A stretch of 64,000 bases of DNA, taken from positions 1 through 64,000 of the forward strand of contig BCHS01000005.1 of the NCBI GenBank assembly GCA_039545275.1, given 5' to 3'. The position numbers were made by a program, and so were the translations under genes. Below the pieces are notes generated by a model that did no database searches, had not been told where the DNA came from, and saw only the letters and a list, made by a program, of their open reading frames with translations. Numbering within the stretch: position 1 is the stretch's first letter; every line of letters starts with the position of its first letter. Positions 33,879 through 45,580 of this stretch are shown in pieces. Source of the stretch: Pseudomicrostroma phylloplanum. Taxonomy: Eukaryota > Basidiomycota > Exobasidiomycetes > Microstromatales.

Positions 33879-35447
33879 ATGCCGCAGGATCTCGTTGATA
33901 AGGATCGCAAGGGACCTCGGCCTGGTGGAAGACGCAGGCTGCGCGACGGTATAAAGCTCCCTGCACGCCTCGCGAGGAGGCTCATCTCGGCAGCTGTGCT
34001 GTGCATCTGCTGTCTCATCCTCGGGCAGCTCTGCAACTTGATCTGGCAAGAGCTGAATGGCGCTGACGAGGATGAGGGTAGTGTAGAACAGAGCGAGTGG
34101 GAACGTTTGGCCCCTGAAGTCATCCTATCGCGGAAGACGGGCCATTCAGTCCTTTTCCACCGACTGCCTATACAGCTGATGGACCCGCGGCCGGACATCC
34201 CGCATCAGTACATCTACTCTGACAGCTCCCTTGAGCTCGGTGAGGTGCCTGTCGTCGATATCCTCGCCAATCTATCAGACTCTCTCAAATCGCAAGAATA
34301 CTTTTCCGCCTACTACAAGCTACAGGAGGCTATCGCCAATCACGTCTCCCCAAACGACGTAGAGGGCCTCTACAATCTAGATCGATACAAGTTCCTGCCC
34401 CTCATTGGCGACATGTATCGCCGGCATCCCGACGCCAAGTGGTTCGTATCAGTGGACGGGGACAGCTACGTCTTCTGGTCCACGCTGCTGCGCTTCCTGA
34501 CTCACTACGATCCCGAGGACCACTGGTTCTTTGGTCAGGCCGACAGCCACGATATGTGGGGTGCCAACAATACAGTTTGGGCCAATGGTGGGGCTGGATA
34601 TGTGCTGAGCAAGGGTGTTATGGACCTGACCTATGCCAAGGATCCCTGGGGCTTCGAGAACCAGTGGGATGGGGTCATTGCGTCCACTCCTGGCGGAGAC
34701 GTATTGTTGGCCCAGGCCATCTATCGCTCGCCCGGTATTCGTCTGAACAACACACTCAGTGGAGGAGCGCCAATGTAAGTATGACTAGACCCGCAAAAAG
34801 TAGGGTTCCCAAGGTGCCTAAGCTCACTGTGAACCGCCTTCACATATACGCACAGGTTCACATCAGAAATCGCTGGACTCCTCTCTTATACCAAGGAGAA
34901 CTGGTACGCACCGCTGATCACCCTTCACCATTTACAAGCCTTCCAGACCCACGACCTCCGCAAATTTGAAGTGGACAGATTAGCAGCCCTCGGAGATGAT
35001 GGTATCCGATACTGCGATGCTGCAAACGGTCTTGCGCCGGCCTTCCTACAGAATGCACTTGACGCGTACGAGTCATCACCTGAGACTGCTCCAGTCAATG
35101 TGCGAATGGACTCATGGCTCTTCTACAGCGACCACTTTGCCTATCGCGATTCAGACTATGCCCAGCGCTGGGGCAGGCCCTACGACGAGGACCTGTGTGA
35201 GGCAATATGCGACTTTGAAGAGACCTGCTTCTCCTGGCAGTTCACATTAGATGAACCCGATCCCGAAGATGAAGAGGAAGAGGAGGAGATGATCTGCCTG
35301 CTCAGTGAAGGGGAGTGGAGATTTGGAGCGCCGGACCCGAAGGGAATGAGCGGCTGGCGATTGGACCGTATCTTGCAATTCAAGCGCGAGCATGATTGCG
35401 ATGACATGGACGCTCGCAAGCTCGCCGATCTGACTCGTTTTGCATAG
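33879..35447 (+). CDS. Glycosyltransferase family 31-like type II membrane protein
   Basis: Two exons, 33879-34774 and 34856-35447, join in phase to 495 residues. A short basic cytosolic tail is followed by one signal anchor (LISAAVLCICCLILGQLCNL, about 28-48), as in Golgi enzymes. The catalytic part carries the metal-binding VDGDSYVFW (D193-x-D195) and, downstream, NGGAGYVLSKGVMDL and FENQWDGVIASTPGGDVLL, features of fringe/C1GALT-like GT31 transferases. The C-terminal segment DLCEAICDFEETCFSWQF is Cys-rich and resembles an apple/PAN module. A short acidic run (EEEEEE) precedes it. Likely acts on Golgi glycans with a UDP-sugar donor; sugar and acceptor unknown. Confidence 0.82.
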
Positions 35448-35551
35448 CACTCTCCCTTTTGTCTCTCTTTGCAATTATATATTCTGTCTGCATGGAGCTT
35501 GCTGCGCCCGGGAGGTGTGAGGGAGTGAGTGCACCACCAGACCTGCCTGCC

Positions 35552-36234
35552 GGGAGTAACTTTGAGGCGGTGTGGCCGTGGTGGCATATAGGGGCTGCCT
35601 CGGAAGGGAGAGAAAAGTGGCTTAACATAGGTGCGCGTGTGATTTTTGAACCGCCAACCTCAGTCACCAGAGGTGCAAGCGCGCCTGACTGCATCATCAA
35701 GACCTCTGCTCATGTGCCTCCAAAGTGAGCATATGGTATCACTTTTCCAGACTCCTGTCACGCACTGCAGCTCGATTTCTGTGTGGTCTAGAGCATACCA
35801 CCGGAAGGGAATTGAAGAGAACGTCCCATTGGTGTAAGTAGCTCCCGGTAAGACCCGCTTTTGAGAGAGCTACAGGCATTTCAAAAGGGCCACCAGTGGA
35901 CGGGCTGCTGTATCGGAACGGAGGCAAAAGTCGGAACGGAGCGAGACTTTTTGTGGCGCGTGCATGCATTGCTTCCTTGTCAAGACAGTACCACAGGTTG
36001 CCTTTTTATACTGGCTATAGTCTGATGAGTGAGCTGTGTAGCGCAGTGAAAACCATACCAACGCATTCCTCTCTTCAAGGGCTCTCTGACAGTGTATATT
36101 TGAGGCTGTGAAGACCAATACTGATTGTGTAGTAGGTGCTTCAGTATGGTTAGTCAAAAGCGCACCTATAAACAGCACCCTCCCGGCAGCCGCGCCTAAA
36201 ACCAGCGCTGCCACACCTCCTCAAAGTTACTCCC
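35552..36234. mobile_element. Putative non-autonomous element with terminal inverted repeats
   Basis: Bases 35552-35576 match the reverse complement of 36210-36234 at 24 of 25 positions. Moving inward, a GGCTGCC...GGG block and then a perfect 10-bp block (35627-35636 against 36160-36169) follow in the same order on both arms. This gives imperfect inverted ends of about 75-85 bp around a 683-bp unit without coding capacity. No clear target-site duplication could be fixed. It fits a MITE or fold-back element; a regulatory or structured RNA locus is possible but less likely. Confidence 0.6.
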
Positions 36235-36304
36235 CTGCCTGCCGAACCTCCACTTGCACTTCCGATGCACGGGTCCAGATTACTTGAGATCTTCTCGGCA
36301 AAGG

Positions 36305-36312
36305 TTATATAG
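36305..36312 (+). promoter_or_regulatory. TATA-like element before SDR gene
   Basis: TTATATAG about 85 bp upstream of the ATG at 36394, just outside the inverted-repeat element. Confidence 0.45.
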
Positions 36313-36393
36313 ACCCCCACAGTCGTGTAGCGTTACACCTTCACCGCCTTCTTCGAACATCTTACCTCCATAGCCACCACTTCCCAAGCAACT

Positions 36394-37482
36394 ATGACCA
36401 CCGCAAAAGTCGCAGTCATCACCGGCGCCAACCAGGGTAAGTCACAAGCCACGGTGCGCCATGCCTGTCCTGGCCCCATCTGACCCTCTCCTCCCCCACT
36501 CGCTCCCCGTCGGTCCACCTTCCTCCACTTGCCCAACTGTCCAGGTATCGGCTACGGAATCGCCCACCGTCTCTCCCGCCTCTATTCGTCCTCTCACTTC
36601 GCCGGCTCTCCCCCTTCACCCCTGACCATCTTCTTCACCTCGCGTTCCGAGGAGCGCGGCCAAGCCTCGCTCAAGGAACTCACCGAGGAGCTCTCCAAAG
36701 AAAAGCCCAACCCGCTCGCCGACGGGCTGATCAAGCTGCGCTACCACCAGCTAGACATCACCGATGCCTCCAGTCGCTCCGCACTGCTGCAGACGCTGCA
36801 GAAGGAGAAGACACCTCTGAACTTGCTGGTGAACAATGCCGGTATTGCACTTGAGGGATTCGATGCGAAGATGACCGAGGAGACACTTGCGACTAACTAT
36901 TGGGCGACGAAGGATATGATCATCGAGGCACTGCCGCAGATGGCAAAGGAAGGACGCGTTGTCGTGAGTAGCCAGCAAGCAAGCAAGCGCCGAGACGAGA
37001 CGAGAGGAACGTAGCCCCAGACACCGGGATCTTGTACTAACCTCCCTGTCCTTGTGCAGACCCTCGCCTCCATGGCCGGCAAGTTGACAGGCTACTCTGA
37101 CGAGCGCGTCCAACAATTTACCTCTGCCTCAAGCGTGCAGGACGTGGACACGCTCATGTCCTCCTTCCTCTCCTCTGTCCAGGCCGGCACCCACCAAAAG
37201 GACGGCTGGAAGGGCGCAGCCTACAGCGTCTCCAAGGCGGGTGTAATCGCACTGCATCGTGCCCTTGCCCACCAGCTACAGCAGGGCGCTCTTGGTCAGG
37301 TGGCCGAGGAAGTAGAGGTGTACTCGTGCTGCCCTGGATACGTCTCGAGTAGGATGACAAAGCAGAAGGGACACCTCACTCTTGACCAAGGAGCATCGAC
37401 GCCTGTCACGCTCGCGCTGGAGGACTTGAGCGGATCGAAGAGTGGAACCTTCTGGGAGAATCAGAAGGAGAGCTCTTGGTGA
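36394..37482 (+). CDS. Short-chain dehydrogenase/reductase, carbonyl-reductase-like
   Basis: Three exons (36394-36436, 36545-36963, 37060-37482) join in phase to 294 residues. The NAD(P) loop TGANQGIG is created across the first junction. NNAG, the serine segment TLASMAG and the catalytic YSVSK follow. A long insertion between the serine and the tyrosine (about residues 155-205) is typical of carbonyl reductases of the CBR1 type. Probable NADPH-dependent reduction of carbonyl compounds; substrate unknown. Tail-to-tail with GCP3. Confidence 0.88.
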
Positions 37483-37700
37483 AGGGAAGAGTAAAAGTGT
37501 TGAAGGAAAGACAGAGAGCGGGCCGGACTTGCATCTTGTGCCCCCAGCGTCAATAACATATTGTCCCTGAAAAATGCCCATGCTCACACGAGAAGAAGAT
37601 AGTCTGACGAGTTTCTTACGAGTGACAGTGATACAATTACAGAAGAGCGAGACAGCCCCGATCTTCTCCTCCTCCTCCCCCTCCCCATCTCTCTTTCGCT

Positions 37701-40700
37701 CTACTTCATCGACGATGGGTCTCGTGTCTTGTCTGGACGGGTACGGCTGTAGTAGCCATTGTAGTCCAGCCGGATACTCAGATCGCGAATCACCTAAAGG
37801 CAAAAAGCACGGTATACGGGCATGAATGTCAGCGACCGCCCTCAGCGCTCTCCTTGCACTGCAGACACTACTCACCAGATTGCCATGCCTCTCCAGTCTA
37901 GAGATGACATTGTCCGTCCTGTCTCTAAAGCTAGTCTTCAGATCCTCGCACTTTCGCAAGATGCCCCTCAACCTAGTGTCCTCCGTCTCCATGTCCCCCA
38001 GATGTCTGCGAGCCAGCTCATCGCTGATAAAAGTAGCCAGTTCGTCCGAGGCCTGCGTGAAGGCGATCATGGTATTGAAGTTCGCCCTGAGCTCCGAGGC
38101 TAGATAGTCTACCGCTCCCCTCTTTCCCCCGCGCAAGAGGATCTTGCCGTGCAGACTGCTCAGGTAGCCCCTGTGCGCTGCAATCAGGACGTCCAGATCT
38201 CCTGAGCGCTTCTCGAAGAAGGACTGCAGGTCTTGCCAGGAGTACTCGATGACTTCGAGCTGGTTGTAGCCCTGCAGCTGTCTCATGAAGTGGATCATCT
38301 CTGCTAGCAAGCCTAGCCCACGATGAGCCTCTGCATGCAAGGCATTAACCTCGTCGTCCCTGTCCCTCTTTCTGATCCTCAGGAGACTGTTGGTTGCGCT
38401 GATCATCTTTGCGAAGCTGGCATTCAGACACAGCTCCACCCTCTTCATCTTCCACAGATGGGCAAAGATCTGCTGGTACTCGGACATGGCCGTTGCGTCC
38501 AGGACTGTGTTGACCGGGGAATCTACCCGGTACTCGAGCATAAAAGTCTCCCAGCCCGTCTCGGTGCCCGAGAATTCTAGCACTCGAGCATCAAGGCGAC
38601 GCAGGATGTCTGCGTCGTCATACTGGGCGTTTGATCCTCGAATGGCAGTCTCAAGCGCCGCGGTAAGGGAGTGACGATAGAGCAGCGATGCCTGCTTGTA
38701 CAGAATGGGACTTAGAGCTTCCAAGAGCAGATCGGCAAAGTCGCCCTTGGTCAAGAGGAGGTAGTCATTGATCGCTCGGAGGTGCTCTTGCAGCTTGAAC
38801 TTGTCCAGGAAAATGTCCAGCAGACGCTTCGAGACGGTAGCATGGACTGTATCAATGGTCCTCTCCAGCCCCACTAGGTCAGCATACCGCAGCATAGGCT
38901 TCGTCTGCGCCTCGATGAGCTGCCTTGTATCTTTCCAGTCGGAGTCTCCGCAGCTGTATCGGATGAAGTTGAGACTCTTTCCGGCCGAGAAGATTTTTCG
39001 GGCGAAGCTCTCGGCGAGGAAGGTGGGTACCAGCTCGGCCCTGAAGAGGAACTTAGCCTCCCAGAGAGCGGCAGCATCAACTTCCTCAGCATCGTCACCG
39101 TTCGAATACAATAGGTTCGCATTGTTATTCTGCCGCTGCTCGGGGTTGAGCTCGACAAAGAACTCCTTGAATGGATCTTGCAGCTCGCCTTCGTAGATCC
39201 AGCGTGAAAGCGAGATGAAGAATGAGCGAGACACCTGTCAAAGCAAATTGTAATACGTCAGCAGTCTTTCTCAAACTCTCCTATTGCGTCTCTGACACTT
39301 ACTTCTTCGAGCAACCTCTCCGTGAAGTTCCGGATGAAGGGGTCACCATTGAAGGTATAGTTGTGGATCAAGCTGACCAGTGAGCCGCCATGAGCATGTT
39401 GAGCTCCTTCTACGAGAGCGGACATCAGCCTCATCCTTAGCAGAGCCTCCTCTGTCTCGACTGCGACTTTCTTGAGCGTCAGCCCTTTGCCTGCACTGTC
39501 CTTGAGTTCATTCTTCGTAGCAGCTGCCCTAGCTGCGACGGGGTCAGAGGGCACATCCTCGACGTCCGCCGGACCTTCGTTGAGCTGAGCCTCGAGGCCG
39601 CAGATGAGGCTATAGTATTCGGACAGCTCGCGATCGATGAAGTGGCAAAGGGATTGCATGATGCGACCCGACCCCTCGATGAGCGTCTGCGCTCGAATGA
39701 AGGATGTGATTCGCTGGTAGTGCTTGCCAGCTTCAGCCAGTCTGTGGATTAGATGACGCGTAGGGAGGGGGATGCGACCCTGCGGAAGTGAAATGCGGGC
39801 TTCATGATGAGTGACATTCTCACGAATACGCGCAATGAGGGCCCACTCACTGTTGACTCTTCTTCTACAATCTTGACCTTAACAAGCGGATCACCAGCTG
39901 GCCCAGGGTTGCTCTGAATGACTCCCGGGTCATGCACCACAGTTGGCTTGACCTCTTCGAACCTGACGAACCTCCCGTTGATCCCTTGCAGAATAAAGAT
40001 GACGTCTCGTAAGAGCTCCTGCTCGGGAACGACGGTCGTGTCACAGGCTGCTCTCCATCGCTGAAGGACGACTGACTTTGGCACCTTGCCAATGCCCAGC
40101 TCGGACGCATCGATGGTCGGACCAGACACGTTAGAAGCGCCCACCTTGGTAGCTGCTGCCTTTTCTTCCTTGCGCTGATCGGCCTTGGCAGCTCGTTTCC
40201 TCTCTGCGTCCACCTCCTCAACGCGAGCGACCTCGGCAGCTGCTGTCCTCCTGTTCACGTCTATGGCCGTCAGCTTTGGCGGTGCGGTGCGCAGCGTGAC
40301 AGAGGCACCATCGCTGCCGCTACTCGGCGTGCGCCTGCTAGCCTGCTGAACGTTGGCTTCGGCATTGACATCGGCTCTAGAAGTGGGGCGACTGTCCGGT
40401 GCTCTGGAGCTGGCCGAGCTGCTGGCTCCGTCTCTTGGCGGTCTGGGCAGGTCAGACAAGAGGCTGGTCCTGGGAGTGCGACTGCTGGATACGCTGCTTG
40501 GCGCTGGCGAACGTCGAGTGTCGCTGGTATGAGAGGACGATGATGCTGTTGCTGATGGAGCGGGACCGGTGAAAGACAGCTGTGAGAGGAGGGACAATAT
40601 GGCAGGCAGCTCTGCGGGCTGGTGAGGCGAGTCGCTGAGTTTTTGCAGCAGGCCGTCAAGGTCCCTGACAGCAGTCCTGCCATCTTTTGTCCTCGACACT

Positions 40701-41090
40701 GCGAGGTGGTGAAAGGTATGAAGGGGGTGAGCCTAGGGTGATGCGGAACATACGCTTGCTCCTCCCTTCTTCTCTGACTCACGTCTTCTCCTCATGCGAT
40801 CCACGACTTCGGCCTCTTGCGCAGCCGTCATAGACGACCCTTGCCTGTGTCAGAGGGGATGAGCGGGGTGTGAGTGCTGCGCAAGAAGTGGATGTTGGCT
40901 ACGACTATACTCACCTCTGCGATAAAGTCTGCTTTGCGAGGTCTATGAGATCTTCTGTCATCTCCTCCTTGTCCTTTGCGGTACGCTGATCATCTGAACG
41001 CGAGGGTCGCGTCGCGGGGTTGGTGGACTGGATGAGGGCTGTGAGCGCCCTGGAGGAGGGCTCTCGCGGTGTGCGAGATGGCCCAGACAT
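37701..41090 (-). CDS. GCP3: Gamma-tubulin complex component 3 (GCP3/Spc98/Alp6)
   Basis: Six minus-strand exons (41090-40915, 40844-40783, 40698-39851, 39779-39303, 39234-37876, 37793-37701) join in phase to 1004 residues. GRIP1 motif region: LLRDVIFILQGINGRFVRF, then LAEAGKHYQRITSFI and LLEEVSRSFFISLSRWIYEG with ELQDPFKEFFV. GRIP2: LLDIFLDKFKLQEHLRAIN, LLLTKGDFADLLLEAL and LDYNGYYS at the end, the gamma-tubulin-binding part. The N-terminal 250 residues are Ser/Ala/Arg-rich. GCP3 forms the gamma-tubulin small complex with GCP2 and sits at spindle pole bodies to nucleate microtubules. The 93-nt last exon is needed for the correct C-terminus; reading through gives an unrelated tail. Confidence 0.92.
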
Positions 41091-41634
41091 GGCGCGCTGT
41101 CGAGGACGTGAGGGGTGGTATAGGGATGATGGATGGGGTATACGAGGATGTGAGCAAGATCGCAGGTGATGGTGTTGGTCTGGACGGTCTCGTCTGCTCT
41201 CCTCTTGCTTCTCTGTTCCGTGTCTGCGTGTCTGCAGAGGCGACGCGAGTGAGTGTGAGCCCGTCTGCGTCGGAGTTTGAAGCAACGTCATTGGTGCCGA
41301 GGCGGGTGGGCGGGGCAGAGACGATCAGCCACACGCTCACATGGCGACGCACACTCCTTGTTCCTACCAGATGCAGGCAGACGTCGTCGTCCTCCAATCA
41401 TCCCTGCGAAGATTTGCCTGATCAGAACCATACCACCCTTCTTCTGTTATACTAGGCAAGGTCACCCCGGCTAGCATACACACACACTCTACCGCAGACT
41501 CACAACCCAGCAGTGTCCACCTCACACTCGCCAGCGTAGACGCACTCCCTGACCGCCCTTCTTCCAAGGGGCCTGTGTCGTCACCGCAAGGCTCATTCCA
41601 CACCACCTCGCAACCCCCTACTCCCTGCTTGATC
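41091..41634. promoter_or_regulatory. Divergent promoter GCP3 / AP180-like gene
   Basis: About 545 bp between two divergent ATGs; no element recognised and no gene-like frame. Confidence 0.45.
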
Positions 41635-44600
41635 ATGTCGTCAACCTACAACAAGCTCATCAAGGATGCTACCAAAGCCAAGCCAGGCGCCCCAAAGGTG
41701 AGTCGCATCATAGACCCTGTACAGCCCTATTCTGCACCAATCCTCACGCTATCTCCCACTAATCTCACCTGCGAATAGCCAAAGTACATCGACCCCATCC
41801 TCGCGTCCACCTTCTCACAAGATGGCTCCTTGGCAGACGTCTGTCGTTCCCTAGCCCTGCGGCTAAGAGAGACCAATTCCATCACCGTCTTCAAGTCTCT
41901 CCTCATCATCCACACCATGATACGCAATGGAGCAGTAGACAATGTCCTATCGCACCTCAGTGCAGATCAGGCAGGCCTCAAGCTCAAGAACGTCAGTCAG
42001 GGAGGCAACTGGCAAGGTGAGAAATGGCTGGAGCAGCAGATGCGCGAAGGCGATGTGGCCAAAAAGTGGAAGGATAGATATGGTGGTGGGGGTTCGGAAT
42101 TCCGTGCGTCGAGTTCGGGTGTGACTGCTGGTCGGCATAGACTGCTAACACTCACCCACTGTCCTACTCTTTGATAGGCTACGATGCTCCGCCCTCTCTA
42201 CCGCCCTATGCTGCGTACCTCGACGAGAGGATCCGATCCTTCAGGGAGCTCAAGCACGACGTGATACGCTCTGCAGATGGCTCTTCGCGGTCACGTTCCA
42301 ACGGAGGAGATGGGGCCAACAGGCTGAGGCGGTTGAAGGTGGAGAAGGGATTGCTCAGAGAAGTGGGATACTCTCAACGGGTCCTCTCGAGACTTCTGGA
42401 TTGCTCCTTCTTCCAAGACAATCTCTCAGACGACCTCAATCTTAGCGCTTTCCGCATGGTGCTCAAAGACGTGCTAGCTCTGTATACTGCTATTAACGAA
42501 GGAGTCATCAACATCCTGGAGCACTACTTTGAGATGTCACATTCGGACGCCTCCAAAGCTCTGGACGTCTACAATCGCTTCTGCAGGCATACTGAGAAGG
42601 TCGTGGCCTACCTCGCTGCCGCCCGAAAGGCATCGCATTCCCTCAATATGACCGTTCCCCAGCTCAAGCATGCCCCTGTTAGCTTGGCCGGAGCACTGGA
42701 AGAGTACCTCAATGACCCAGCCTTCGAGAAAAACAGGAGGGAGTACAAAGAGAACAAGAGAGTGGCAGACGGGCTTCCAGAAGAAAAGGCTTCTTCTGCG
42801 CCTGCCATGAACGATACGAAGAGTGCTGGTGAGGGAGCGGCCAAGAGGGAGCCTACATCGCGCAAAGTCTTGATACAGGAGCCTTCTGCCGAGGAGAAGA
42901 CTCGTCCTCCTAAGCCGCCTACGAACAACCAGGCCATCCAGGACTTCTTCAGTACTCTCGAGAGCGAAAATGGACCAGAGGCGAATGGAGCGCAATGGGG
43001 CAACAATGCCTTCTCGATGGCCCCACAAGCTACCGGGATGGCGTGGTTTGGCTCGCCCAACCCTGGTATGATGGGCGGAGGCGGGGCGTTTGGAGATACG
43101 GGTATGCAGCCTCAGATGACAGGGTACAATCCCTTCACGATGATGCCTCAGCAGACCGCAATGGGAATGCAGCCGACGGGTTTCTTTCCACAGCAGCAAC
43201 AACAACAGCAGCAGCAGCAGCAGCAGCCTTTCCTACAGCCACAGCAGACGGCGATGCCTGGCGGTATGCTAGGAGGCTTCATGGCTCCTCAGCAGACCGG
43301 ATACAATCCATTCCGGCAGAGTGTTATGCCTCAGGCCACTGGGTTCGCTGGCAATGGCGGCATGGTGCCACAGATGACAGGAATGGGACCGTCAGGTGCT
43401 TTCGATGCTACGCCATTCACGCAGCAGGTACAACAACAGCTGGCGATGCAGCGGATGCAGAAGCAGCAGCAGGACCAGGGGTCTCAGAATGGCAATGGGC
43501 AGCCCAATGGGGAGGCCAATGGCTCTGGGTCATTCTCCCCTCCTCCGCAACAGCAACAGCAACAGCAACAACAAGCCCCCACGAGCCCTGCTCCGAAGCC
43601 TCTCTTTGCACAAAAGACGGGCTCGCGCAATCCCTTTGCCCCAGCTCCTGGCGAGAAGCCTCCTACACCACCACCCGCAGTGCCCAAAGGCCCCTCTCTG
43701 GCGCAACTGGCATTCAGTGGTGCTGGAGGGTTTGATGGTCCTACTCAAGGTGGTGGAGGGGGCTATAGTCTTGGAGCTGGAGCCTGGAATGGAAGCGGCA
43801 ACAGCAACGCCAACGGCAGTTCGGCTTCGGGCTCGCAGGCTCCCCAGCAGGCGACCTCTGGTGGTCTCGTCCCCCAAAAGACGGGCCTGCTGGGCAGCGT
43901 TGCGTCCGAATTTACTTCCGCCGGGAGGACGAACAGTGCCCCCTCTCCCTCTTTCGGAAACTCGCAGGCTCAGGGGCAAGCTCAGCCGAATGCCTCGACT
44001 TCCAACAACGGACCCTCTTCGCCATTCGATGCCAACTCATCCGCACTCAATCCCCTCACATCGGGCTTCTCCTCTCTCTCCGTCGGCGGGAACGGGGGGC
44101 CGTCTTCTCCCTTCCTCTCGAGCGCAAACAGCAATACGAATACCACTTCGTCCTTTCCCTCGGCATTACAGCCCCAGCCCACAGGGTTCGGTGGAAGCAC
44201 CGTCAAGCCTTTCAAGCCGGAGAGCTCCTTTGGGACGGAGCTGGCCAGTCAGTACACTGGTATGCCTTCGCAGGGAGGGCAGCAGCAGCAGGGACAGCAG
44301 ATGGGATCAGCCAACCCATTTGCCTTTTCTAGTGGAGGGGCAAGCCAGAGTCAGCCACAGCAAGGGCAGAGCACAGGAGCTGGTACTGGAGCTGGGGCAG
44401 GAGGTTTCGGCTCCAGCCTCTTCGGCAATGGCAATGGCGGCGGCAGCCAGAACAGCGGCGGCGGTGGAGGCATGAACAGCCAACCAACAGGCTTCGCCTC
44501 TGCGTTTGATTCTTCCTTCTCCCCCTCCTTTGGCGGCGGCGGCGGCAGTGGCCAGCAGCAGCAGCAAGGTCAGCAGGTAGGCCAAAGCCAGGGAGGAGGT

Positions 44601-44819
44601 GGAGGCGGCGGCGCCGCGCTGCAGAGCCAGCCTACGGGCTTCTTTGCCGGCAGTACCGTCAAGCCTTTCCAGCCTACGAGCGTATTTGGCAGCAGCGCCT
44701 TTGGAGGCGGGCCTGCGGGAGGTGCATTTGGCGGTGCGGGTGGCGCACAGGGACAACAGCAGCCTGGACAGGGGCAGGGGCAGGGGCAGGGGCAAGTGCA
44801 GACGGGGACTCTCTTCTGA
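41635..44819 (+). CDS. YAP1801: Clathrin assembly protein AP180, ANTH domain (YAP1801/1802-like)
   Basis: Three exons (41635-41697, 41779-42103, 42178-44819) join in phase to 1009 residues. The ANTH domain covers about 1-280: YNKLIKDATKAKPGAPKPKY (lipid-binding region), FKSLLIIHTMIRNG and INEGVINILEHYFEM. The rest is Gln/Gly/Ser-rich. It carries four NPF tripeptides (EH-domain ligands) and at least twelve heptamers of the form [LIVM]xxQxTG (residues about 410, 439, 458, 498, 512, 525, 605, 693, 793, 818, 895 and 944), the recognition motif of Ark1/Prk1 kinases. A CAG-rich run (about 43192-43228) codes for poly-Gln. The protein binds PI(4,5)P2 and clathrin in endocytosis and is regulated by actin-patch kinases. 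Confidence 0.93.
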
Positions 44820-45580
44820 TGTGGTGTATGGGAGGGATGTTGTGTGAGACTGGTACCTCGTCCTCTCCCTCACCACTCTCTCCTCGCTCGCTCATTACGT
44901 TCTTCTACACTGTCACTTCTCTCATGCATATAATTCCCAAATCAAGATATACCGACGAAACGATACGGCGCGTGCACAGGCCAGGATTACGAGCATTAAA
45001 GGGGCCGAATTCAGGGAAGAGCTCGATAAGATTATCGAGAGGCTAGAGTAGCTGTCCGAGGGCTCGATGGGAGCGGGACGGGTGCGGACAAAGATCACGA
45101 GGCAAAGCTGAGCGACGATGGCTCTGGTTCTGACTCAGCTATCAGCACTCGAGCAAGTCCTTGATCATCACTCGAGTGCTGGGGCTCTCCACTAGGACGG
45201 TAGCCCGATCCCGCACTCGGCGGCATCGGCGGGCCGGGCTAAGAAGCCGCTGATTGTGCCTCGCGTTTCGAGCTCCGCGTGCTGCGCTCAGACTAAGTTT
45301 AGTCACACTCGGCCTCGGACTATGCTCAGCACCCCTAGATCGGGGTCAAGATCCTCAGCTGCCCGAGGACAAGAACGAGGGATCGGGCTTCCGCTAAGCT
45401 CTTCTGCCAGGATGGACAGACGGAGGCGAGCAAGTACATATACATACGCTGCATGAGCGTCTTATCGGTAGTCTGTCCCTGTCTCCCAATAGCAACGATC
45501 CCTACCAATCACAACTCTCACCCAGGGCCTCACCTTTGCATTCACTCACACCTGCACCCGCGACATCAACACTGCCCACT
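44820..45580. other. Intergenic region with a perfect 11-bp inverted repeat
   Basis: About 760 bp between AP180 and the DHA2 transporter. It contains the inverted repeat at 45143-45181. No gene-like frame. Confidence 0.55.
45143..45181. promoter_or_regulatory. Perfect 11-bp inverted repeat, possible operator
   Basis: CAGCACTCGAG (45143-45153) and its exact reverse complement (45171-45181) flank a 17-nt spacer, 400 bp upstream of the DHA2 transporter ATG. It may be a dimeric transcription-factor site (the arms contain CTCGAG) or a chance hairpin. Confidence 0.4.

Larger units (their letters stand above)
35448..36393. other. Intergenic region holding an inverted-repeat element
   Basis: No protein gene. 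Most of this space is the 0.68-kb element described separately. A TATA-like motif (36305-36312) sits 82-89 bp before the SDR ATG. Confidence 0.6.

Noticed and set aside
43396..44475. 359-codon plus-strand frame inside AP180
   Set aside because: Shifted frame of a repeat-rich coding exon; no independent features.
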